Made by a program: the position numbers and the translations under genes
Assembly: GCA_030587605.1 (NCBI GenBank)
Contig: JAUQYT010000093.1
Location: 1-8,072 of the forward strand
Direction: 5' to 3'
Length of the DNA stretch: 8,072 nucleotides
Origin: Candidatus Njordarchaeum guaymasense
Lineage (GTDB): Archaea > Asgardarchaeota > Njordarchaeia > Njordarchaeales > Njordarchaeaceae
Notes under the pieces: generated by a model
The model's database searches: none
Told to the model about the DNA's origin: nothing
Seen by the model: the letters and a program-made list of their open reading frames with translations, nothing else
Shown: positions 1-5,613 of the stretch, piece after piece
Position numbering within the stretch: the first letter of the stretch is position 1
How the letters are laid out: every line of letters starts with the position of its first letter

Positions 1-1
1 A

Positions 2-178
2 GAAAACCCCAGCTTCATAGTGGGCAGAGCCGCTTCATGTCTCTTATCAGATAAAGACATCGCAGTACTCGGGGAGCTACACCCAGAGGTGGTGACGAAT
101 TTCGAGCTAGAGTATCCTGTAGCCGCATTCGAAGTTAACATCGAGTCATTCTCCGGTCAAGTGGTAAGGCTGAAGTAG
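2..178 (+). CDS. pheT: Phenylalanyl-tRNA synthetase beta subunit, C-terminal end (partial)
   Basis: Only the last 58 codons and the TAG stop are in the window; the gene begins upstream. The PheT subunit pairs with PheS to charge tRNA-Phe in the cytoplasm. The visible part runs from ENPSFIVGRAA through LGELHPEVVTNF and ends at GQVVRLK. The glycine-arginine strand, the GELHPEV motif and the following LE-PVAAFE strand are the end of the catalytic-like fold found at the C-terminus of archaeal and eukaryotic-type beta subunits. The bacterial form would continue with an anticodon-binding domain, which is absent here. The last base of the stop codon is the first base of an in-frame GTG of the next gene, so the two are probably cotranscribed. 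I recognise the family from the motif only; the short length limits certainty. Confidence 0.8.
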   Translation, partial: ENPSFIVGRAASCLLSDKDIAVLGELHPEVVTNFELEYPVAAFEVNIESFSGQVVRLK

Positions 179-210
179 TGTTTTGCTGGAAGCGGATGGA
201 GTGTCTGCCT

Positions 211-888
211 ATGGAAATATCAGATGTGAAGATAAAAAAGGACATAGAGATTCAACCCAACGATGCGCTAATCATAGTTGATGTTCAGAATGACTTTATG
301 CCACATGGTGCTCTACCTGTTGCAGAGGGAGACCTTATCGTACTAGAAATCAACCAACTAGCAGAAAAGTTCTATGAGGCGGGAAATTGTATCGCCCTCA
401 CTCAAGATTGGCATCCTCCAAACCATCAGTCTTTTGCAAGCGCACACAAAGGAAAAAAACCTTATGAGCCATATTCAACTGAGGGAATCGGCCCAATTCT
501 CTGGCCTGACCATTGTGTCCAAGCCACTCACGGAGCGGATTTTCACCCCGACTTGGAGACAAGGTTTGGCAGGTTAATCATTCGCAAAGGAGCTAATCCA
601 AAGATTGACAGCTACTCAGCCTTCGTAGAAAACGACAAGAAAACCGAAACAGGTCTTTCGGGGTTTTTACGCACTGTTGGGATCAAACGAATATTCTTGT
701 GTGGGCTCGCACTGGATTACTGTGTCTTCTACACTTCAACCGACGGAAAAAAGTTGGGCTTCAACACCATGTTTGTTATTGACCTTACTAAACCTGTCGG
801 AGCACCTGAAGGTATCGTTTCTCGCGTACTGGAAGAAATGACTGCTAAGGGTATTATATTCACTAAGGCAAGTGAGATAAGAAAATAG
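211..888 (+). CDS. pncA: Nicotinamidase (isochorismatase-like cysteine hydrolase)
   Basis: The product, about 225 residues, is expected to hydrolyse nicotinamide to nicotinate and ammonia, feeding NAD salvage in the cytoplasm. The catalytic triad is visible: Asp24 in VDVQNDF, Lys126 in IIRKG and Cys171 in GLALDYCV. The metal site is also present: Asp66, His68 and His72 in TQDWHPPNHQSF, and His101 in WPDHCV. The WPDHCV and DWHP motifs separate true nicotinamidases from other isochorismatase-like hydrolases. Three in-frame starts exist: GTG 178 (overlapping the pheT stop), ATG 196 and ATG 211. I chose 211 because GGAG at 198-201 lies about 9 nt upstream and because the extra residues are not family-like. 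Position and strand suggest an operon with pheT. A pyrimidine-rich stretch at 949-968 may end transcription. Confidence 0.9.
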   Translation: MEISDVKIKKDIEIQPNDALIIVDVQNDFMPHGALPVAEGDLIVLEINQLAEKFYEAGNCIALTQDWHPPNHQSFASAHKGKKPYEPYSTEGIGPILWPDHCVQATHGADFHPDLETRFGRLIIRKGANPKIDSYSAFVENDKKTETGLSGFLRTVGIKRIFLCGLALDYCVFYTSTDGKKLGFNTMFVIDLTKPVGAPEGIVSRVLEEMTAKGIIFTKASEIRK

Positions 889-1352
889 CGGCAATCTATC
901 ACGTATGACAACCAGAATGGGCTCTGTCCAACAATCCTTTTAAGTAGTCTTCTTCTCTATTCTTCTTAGCGATGAAGGGACGCTGGCCTTCCTTCGAGGA
1001 CTAGTCTGACCTAATGATGACTAGAGCAAGAGGATAGGCAACACCCGAGCAGCACGGCCGAATCTACCCCTTTCGACGGGCTCTACACGATTCCACTTGG
1101 CGTTTCGCCGTGATATGAGTGCAGAGGCATTCAACACAACTGTTGATGCACGCACAAAGCTTACTATCAAGGGGTACAGGCTGTGCTTGGGAGCCGGACC
1201 GCAACAATCCCCTCACGAGAGAACCTACCAATGAGCTAAAGGCGGAAGCCTGTGGATGATGGTAGGAGTTAGTGTATGGGGAACCACCGGTTCCCATGAT
1301 AACAATCAGGCACAAGGACTTCTCCAGAAACGTCCAGGTCACGGGAAGTCTT
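889..1352. other. Gene-poor stretch after pncA
   Basis: This 464-nt gap has no intact gene that I can support. At 936-945 the + strand reads CCTTTTAAGT, a possible box A, followed by a pyrimidine-rich run at 949-968 that could instead be a terminator for pncA. The second half may hold a decayed transposase end, described separately. A 109-codon minus-strand frame at 1064-1393 overlaps it; it has no recognisable domain and I treat it as chance antisense. Confidence 0.5.
1106..1352 (+). pseudogene. Possible decayed C-terminal end of an IS200/IS605-type TnpB (OrfB)
   Basis: No open frame covers this stretch, but two + frames hold protein-like fragments in order. From 1106 frame 2 reads RRDMSAEAFNT, resembling the RDxNAAxN motif of the last RuvC-like catalytic segment in TnpB proteins, and stops at 1232-1234. 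From 1191 frame 3 reads on as DRNNPLTREPTNELKAEACG, then has two stops (TGA, TAG), then continues open through VYGEPPVPMITIRHKDFSRN toward the 3' end of rio2. The order of fragments fits a frameshifted, stop-broken TnpB tail. I see neither the zinc-finger CxxC pairs nor element ends, so the identification is weak. Chance resemblance is a real alternative. Confidence 0.28.
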
Positions 1353-2298
1353 TCAGGTAGATTTTGCCTTGCCAAGGCGAGTAACTTCGGCAAGCATATT
1401 TGACAGTTCTCTTTCTATTCCAAACTTTCTACGGAAAAAGTAGAGTATGTTCCTTAGGTCTCGCTCAAGATAGAAGCGCCAGTTAGGGTGATCAGAGTTA
1501 ATCCATTGAGGCCAGTCAATGAATAACACCCGTAACTTAGGCGTGATAAGAATGTTGTACTCGCTTAAATCGGCATGTATGATGCCTGCTTTGAGGTAAG
1601 CCTTCCTGATGTTCTTGATGATTTCATCCAAGATCCTTGAGGGCGTAGAGAAAATGTGGCAGTCTGAGAGCAGATCGCCTTCAATCACACTCATAACTAT
1701 AGCATGTCTATTGTGAGCAATGGGTTTTGGAACTGACACCCTGGCTGGATATAGTTTCTGAAGCCCTAAGTACTCTCTTGTCGCCGCTAGCCTCGAGACG
1801 TACAGCCATGATGTATGTCTCCTCCCCGCGATGTATCCTCTCGTTTTCCTGACACTTTTGAAGCTTGTTCTTCCGTGTCGGTGTAGTTTTATGACAGCAG
1901 GCTCCCCTGAGGTTAGAGATACTCTGTAGACGTCAGACTGAGGGCACCGCGAACCATCGGAGTTCACTCAGCTGGTCGACGCAAGTGCATTCCTTCCCAA
2001 CGCCTACGGATGGGCCTATCGCCTCTAACACATTCTGTTTAACTAGCGCGTGAAACGCCAAGGAATCGTATCCTGCTTCCGTGAGGGCAAATCCTTTGTA
2101 GGGTCCCACCCAGGTTTCGACTAACTTCTTTTTCAGGAGATTGGACAGATGGAAATCTAAGTGGTTTTCTGGCATCTTGGCGATCCTCAATACTTCTTCA
2201 AATGGAACAAATTCGAATCTCCGCATTCCCAGTTCAATGAAGCCTAGGATCCTAATGTCAATGTTGTCAATTGTCTTGAACGTTTTTACTGAGCGAAT
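1353..2298 (-). CDS. rio2: Rio2 atypical serine/threonine kinase, interrupted by a 52-nt intron-like insertion
   Basis: Rio2 is an ATPase/kinase that helps finish the small ribosomal subunit. The coding parts are 2298-1990 (exon 1) and 1937-1353 (exon 2), giving 297 residues, close to the length of Archaeoglobus Rio2. Exon 1 encodes the winged-helix N-domain (IDIRILGFIELGMRRFEFVP through YDSLAFHALVKQNVLEAIG) and the first half of the glycine-rich loop, GVGKE. Exon 2 resumes at SDVY and holds the ATP-binding lysine in AVIKLHR (about 120), the catalytic loop HADLSEYN (Asp226, Asn231) and the metal-binding IDWPQ (Asp244). Without removal of 1938-1989, exon 1 stops after 18 foreign codons and gives a 121-residue product with no kinase domain. 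No in-frame ATG, GTG or TTG covers the full N-domain; ATT 2298 is the favoured start. The only in-frame ATG, at 2226, has no good ribosome site and would cut off the first wing helix. Confidence 0.88.
1938..1989 (-). other. Putative bulge-helix-bulge intron in rio2
   Basis: This 52-nt segment sits between GGG AAG GAA and TCT GAC GTC TAC, so that its exact removal restores GKE-SDVY. Reading the minus strand, exon 1 GUAGGCGU (2008-2001) pairs fully with exon 2 ACGUCUAC (1934-1927), counting one G-U. After a small internal loop and GG/CU, AAGG (1995-1992) faces CCUC (1944-1941) as three pairs plus one A-C mismatch. The flanking 3-nt bulges are AAU and AGU, and the inferred cuts fall after the second base of each. 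Inside the intron GCACU pairs with GGUGC, GCG with CGC, GACC with GGUU, and GAG with CUC around UGAA. This is the layout of the archaeal splicing endonuclease substrate. Processing is inferred, not shown. Confidence 0.82.
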
Positions 2299-2313
2299 TT
2301 TCGAAGTCCTCCT
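2296..2313 (-). promoter_or_regulatory. Shine-Dalgarno AGGAGG and ATT start codon of rio2
   Basis: On the minus strand AGGAGG lies at 2313-2308, nine bases before ATT at 2298-2296. This is the strongest ribosome binding site in the window. The frame from ATT reads RSVKTFKTIDNIDIRIL and joins the Rio2 winged-helix domain without a break. An in-frame TAG lies at 2325-2323, and no ATG, GTG or TTG occurs in frame between it and ATG 2226. ATT as the start is therefore inferred from spacing and homology. Confidence 0.55.
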
Positions 2314-2387
2314 ATTCGAATACTATGGAACTTCTTTCCAGTACTAGCCTATTAAGTGCTTTCTCATGGGGAAAAGACGTAAAATAG

Positions 2388-2400
2388 AATTATATAAATA
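2388..2400. promoter_or_regulatory. AT-rich TATA region between rio2 and arsR
   Basis: The gap 2299-2507 separates divergent genes. TATATAAATA at 2391-2400 reads as a TATA box in either direction. For the + strand a second candidate, TTAAATTTAT at 2426-2435, would start transcription near 2455, ahead of the regulator at 2508. For rio2 a closer candidate is CTTAATAGG (about 2355-2347, -), which would give a short leader containing the AGGAGG. Which box serves which gene cannot be settled from sequence alone. Confidence 0.45.
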
Positions 2401-2507
2401 AATAGAAGACTAAATAGTGAATTGATTAAATTTATGGTAATTGGAGAAAAACGTTAGTTCGAGCTTTGATGATTCATTGTCCAATTACCTGAGTGGGCTG
2501 GTCAAAC

Positions 2508-2786
2508 ATGTCAGAGATTGAAGTTGGAGGAGACGAAGTTTCTAAAATCGCCAAAGCATTAGCTTCCCAAACTAGATGGGAGATAATGAAACTCCTTCAA
2601 AAGAAGGGTACCGACGTAAGTAGAATAGCGGAAGCCCTCAACCAGACTGAAGCAAATGTCTCTGCGCAAATCAAGATTCTAGAGAAGGCTGGTCTAGTCA
2701 AGGCACGTTATGAACCTGGCGCGCACGGCGTGCGGAAGATCTGCGAACCCGCGGTGGAAAAGGTAACTATAAGGTTCCGTCAGTGA
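2508..2786 (+). CDS. ArsR-family winged-helix transcriptional regulator
   Basis: This 92-residue protein is a single helix-turn-helix domain of the ArsR type. It starts with a helix (VSKIAKALASQTRWEIMKLL), which has the LAsxtRwxIlklL pattern of the family. The recognition segment follows, VSRIAEALNQTEANVSAQIKILEKAGLV, and then a beta wing, ARYEPGAHGVRKICEP. It has no cysteine pair of the classic arsenic or cadmium sensors; its single cysteine is in the wing-proximal KICEP segment, so its ligand is unknown. I chose ATG 2508 over GTG 2493 because neither has a clear ribosome site and the family core begins after the ATG. It is divergent from rio2 and convergent with herA (24-nt gap), so its targets cannot be named; regulation of its own promoter region is the simplest guess. 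Confidence 0.82.
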   Translation: MSEIEVGGDEVSKIAKALASQTRWEIMKLLQKKGTDVSRIAEALNQTEANVSAQIKILEKAGLVKARYEPGAHGVRKICEPAVEKVTIRFRQ

Positions 2787-2810
2787 CGTACAACTGGCGA
2801 CCCTGATCTG

Positions 2811-4322
2811 CTACAAGTCGTATTGCTTGCTTACATCCTCCAAGCTTCTTGAGAGTCTTGACTCAATTGATTTCCTCTTCCTTACGCGCATAAACACCGG
2901 GAAGTTTACTGCTGATCCAACTATGAGTGCTTCTCCAGCTCGTAATGACGAAATCATGTCTAAAGATGTCCGATCAATGCCTTCACTGCTTTCCCCGATA
3001 TGTTGGAGATCGTATGGATTCGTGACCCTCATTATCACGTGAGTGTTACACTGCGACAACACCGTTGTTGACAACCTGACCGGTCTCTGACTTATCAATA
3101 TAAGGGAAGCGCAGAATTTCCTACCTTCTCTTGCAATCGTCTCGATCACGCCTCTTGACGGAGCGTGAACCTTGCTCCCTTCAGGACAAAACTGATGCGC
3201 TTCCTCTAGGACCATCACAAAAGGAGGCACATCCCCTTTCCTTCTCAATGAGAATAACCTCGTAGTCAGATACGTGACCATGACCTGCTTCCTACGCAGA
3301 TTCACCGTATCACTTAGGTCGATTACGATCGCCTTGCCAGGTATCAGTGCTTCGTCGAGGTTCGGATTTTCCTCTCTTCCGACTATGTTCAGATTCTCAA
3401 TATCATAAAGCCAACCTTGCAGCGCTTCTTTACTTCGTGGATTGATCATTTCATCCGCTTCGACGGCTTTGATAATGTCAGAGAGATCAAAAGCCTGTTT
3501 TGATTGTGCCATCTTCTTCTTCATGTCGTCAATTATCCTTCTTAGTTCTCTAGCCTGAATCAACGTCATCTGCGGAGCAAGATCCATGATTAAAGTTGAT
3601 GTGAGTTGCCTCGCGGCAATCTCGAAGTAGCTTCCTTTAAGCACGGTTACTCTATCTGAGAAATCTTCTAGGCCAGCTTGGCTCGGTTTCTCAGCAAAAG
3701 CAGCGTATTCACCATGAACATCTATGACCATCATAGCTAGTCGTCCCTGTTCTTTTGACCTTGAGAGTAGCTCTTCCATTATTACTGAGGCAAGGTACGA
3801 CTTGCCTGCACCAGACATCGCTAGGATAGCAACATGCTTCTGGAGAAAACGAGTAAGGTTTAGGCTTACCTGGGTGTTATGTTGGTAAAGTCTTCCAATG
3901 TCTAGACCCGTTTCGCCTTCGAAGCCTATAATGTTGCTGAGTATGTTGTCGTCGGCGAGGTAAACCTTCTCTCCTGGGCTAGGAGGGTAATCTGCCTTAA
4001 CAAGCTCCTTATTGCTACCATTACACACCCCGATCAGCTTTGCAGCTGCAATTACGTACTCCCACCTGTCAACCGGGAAAATTGACTTGATTGGGGCACT
4101 TCTTTCAAATTCCCTGACAGCTTCAGCTCTCTCGAAGTACCTGTTAGTTTTGAAGATCTCTGTAACGGAACCTACTATTTTTCCTTCTTCACCTTCAAGT
4201 TTGACAAATTGTCCTTTCCTTACCGGTATACCTTGTGCCAAGTTTGTGACCACGAAACTAAACTCATTTGAGTTGGGCCCATTGACAGTACAGATAACCG
4301 TACCGACCTCCTTTTCCTCCAT
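2811..4322 (-). CDS. herA: HerA hexameric DNA translocase/helicase
   Basis: HerA is a ring-shaped ATPase of the FtsK-HerA superfamily that works with NurA to resect DNA double-strand breaks for recombination. The 503-residue protein starts with a HAS-barrel domain (about 5-90). The Walker A loop follows, AMSGAGKS (168-175), then VIDVHGEY (199-206), the LEEAHQF segment with the acidic pair Glu373-Glu374, and SQRPVRLSTTVLSQCNTHV (411-429), the sensor-like motif typical of HerA. Length is normal. I chose ATG 4322 because GGTGGG lies about seven bases upstream and the protein then begins directly with the barrel (VGTVI). The frame is open further up to ATG 4409, but those 29 residues are cysteine-rich and unlike the family. 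It lies 109 nt downstream of nurA on the same strand and has a possible promoter of its own. Confidence 0.94.
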   Translation of the reverse strand: MEEKEVGTVICTVNGPNSNEFSFVVTNLAQGIPVRKGQFVKLEGEEGKIVGSVTEIFKTNRYFERAEAVREFERSAPIKSIFPVDRWEYVIAAAKLIGVCNGSNKELVKADYPPSPGEKVYLADDNILSNIIGFEGETGLDIGRLYQHNTQVSLNLTRFLQKHVAILAMSGAGKSYLASVIMEELLSRSKEQGRLAMMVIDVHGEYAAFAEKPSQAGLEDFSDRVTVLKGSYFEIAARQLTSTLIMDLAPQMTLIQARELRRIIDDMKKKMAQSKQAFDLSDIIKAVEADEMINPRSKEALQGWLYDIENLNIVGREENPNLDEALIPGKAIVIDLSDTVNLRRKQVMVTYLTTRLFSLRRKGDVPPFVMVLEEAHQFCPEGSKVHAPSRGVIETIAREGRKFCASLILISQRPVRLSTTVLSQCNTHVIMRVTNPYDLQHIGESSEGIDRTSLDMISSLRAGEALIVGSAVNFPVFMRVRKRKSIESRLSRSLEDVSKQYDL

Positions 4323-4430
4323 CTTTTTTCCCACCAAGTCATGAAATACATGCAGAGGTATTTGATTGATCGAACAACAGCAACCAGAAAAAGACTGCCC
4401 ACATCCCACATCCTGTTAGTCAACAGCGAG

Positions 4431-4441
4431 ATTATTTAAAT
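4431..4441 (-). promoter_or_regulatory. Possible TATA box of herA, overlapping the nurA stop codon
   Basis: The minus strand reads ATTTAAATAAT, a good match to an archaeal box A, placed over the last codons of nurA. Transcription would start near 4411 and leave a leader of about 90 nt before the herA ATG. It could let herA be made separately from pyrG-nurA. The AT-rich stop region might also match by chance. Confidence 0.4.
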
Positions 4442-5613
4442 GGTCGCCTCTCTCTCCTTAGCTTCATGAATGTCAGTGCGTTTCCGGTCTTTTGAACCAG
4501 TTGCTCGTATATGACATCTATGTCGCCGTCAAGCAAGTGTGCTCTTGCATCTGCTTCTATCAAGACTGAAGGGATACCGTACTCCGCGTGATGATGTGAG
4601 AGAGGAAGAATCACGGAAGCTATTTTCTTTGCTGTCAGCGGTTTATTAGATTCTGTTGCCAAGTATTCCACCCTAATAGGTCTATCATATTCTACCGATC
4701 TGAGATAGAAGACGTTCACCAGGTCTGCCCACGTGTTGTTCCTAAAGTCATTGAATATGAAGTAGTCAAGCGGAAGTTCTGCATAGCGGAAGATGAATGT
4801 CCTCTCTCCGGGGTCTAGAACTCGTTGCAGAAAATCAGCATCTCTCGTCTGCTGAACTACCTTTCTATAATCGAACTCAAGTAAGCTTTTAAGGACTGGA
4901 ACTTTCTCGATGAGATGAGGGATTAGCTTTCCAATAATCTGCATATACCTTATGCTTCGACTGTCTTTAACCACCCCAGTGAGGAGTGTCCCAGAATCTA
5001 TACATGATTTATAGAGTTCTTCGTAAAGCGCTACTACCCGTTCATATTTGCTGGTTAATGTTGAATAGAATGGCGGCTTGTCACTCAGTTGAGGAACTAT
5101 TGAGCCGTCAAGAACGATCAAGTCAACCTTGGCATAGTTCTGCAATTCTATCGCAAGCTGTAACTCGCAAGTTATCCTCTCGATTGATGTTCCAAGCTCG
5201 AAATCAGAAACTGGAGAAGGTTGCAGGTTTGAGATCATGTTAGGTAGCGGGGTCTCCTCAGGGTAGTAGCTTACCTCAAGTTTACCGCTTGGGCAATATG
5301 TGAAAATTGCCGCGACGGCTCTGGTCAACATTAGATCAATGTCTTGATATGAACGGGCTACGATACCTCCATCGATGCCCGCTACCCGTAGTCCAACTAG
5401 GTTCGTCGGATTAACTTCAAATGAAAACTTGTCTTCCAGAATATCGTTAGTGATCTGCGAGGAGAGAACGGAAAGTTCTGGGCTACGCTTTACTTTCTTA
5501 AGATTCTCACCTAGTTTCGCTCTATCCTCTTCAAGCTTCTTGACTTCTGTGGCGATGCTGTTCACAGCTTCATCGAGCTTAAAGTTGTTACGGTTGACTT
5601 TCTGTCCACTCAT
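4432..5613 (-). CDS. nurA: NurA 5'-3' nuclease
   Basis: NurA is the nuclease partner of HerA; a NurA dimer sits on the HerA ring and trims DNA strands during break repair. The 393-residue protein has the RNase H-like NurA active-site pattern: Asp81 in AGIDGG, Asp169 in IVLDGS, Lys216-Asp217 in GVVKDSRS, and Asp355 in LIEADARAH after the histidine-rich HHHAEYG segment. A charged helical stretch at about 15-45 could form a coiled coil, as in other NurA proteins. The C-terminus ends in a basic tail (LRRERRPFK), near where HerA contacts would be expected. The ATG overlaps the pyrG stop as ATGA, which indicates translational coupling with CTP synthase; herA follows on the same strand. Confidence 0.93.
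   Translation of the reverse strand: MSGQKVNRNNFKLDEAVNSIATEVKKLEEDRAKLGENLKKVKRSPELSVLSSQITNDILEDKFSFEVNPTNLVGLRVAGIDGGIVARSYQDIDLMLTRAVAAIFTYCPSGKLEVSYYPEETPLPNMISNLQPSPVSDFELGTSIERITCELQLAIELQNYAKVDLIVLDGSIVPQLSDKPPFYSTLTSKYERVVALYEELYKSCIDSGTLLTGVVKDSRSIRYMQIIGKLIPHLIEKVPVLKSLLEFDYRKVVQQTRDADFLQRVLDPGERTFIFRYAELPLDYFIFNDFRNNTWADLVNVFYLRSVEYDRPIRVEYLATESNKPLTAKKIASVILPLSHHHAEYGIPSVLIEADARAHLLDGDIDVIYEQLVQKTGNALTFMKLRRERRPFK

Noticed and set aside
969..1020. C/D box-like motifs on the + strand: GCGATGA (969-975), CTGA (1006-1009), ATGATGA (1014-1020)
   Set aside because: The spacing does not fit: 30 nt rather than about 12 between the first C-like box and CTGA, and no CTGA about 12 nt after the second. 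The sRNA at 7490-7557 fits much better.
1064..1393. Minus-strand open frame of 109 codons
   Set aside because: No recognisable domain, odd composition with many Cys and Ser, overlap with the rio2 3' end, and a better explanation as antisense of a decayed + strand sequence.
1353..2298. rio2 as a simple pseudogene or sequencing frameshift
   Set aside because: A one-base error would not leave 17 foreign codons between GKE and SDVY. Both sides keep all functional residues, and the 52 nt fold with the exons as a splicing substrate. Resequencing would still be the first check.
4323..4409. 29-residue N-terminal extension of HerA from ATG 4409
   Set aside because: Cysteine-rich and unlike HerA proteins; ATG 4322 has a ribosome site and starts right at the HAS-barrel. 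The putative TATA also puts 4409 at the transcript's 5' edge.
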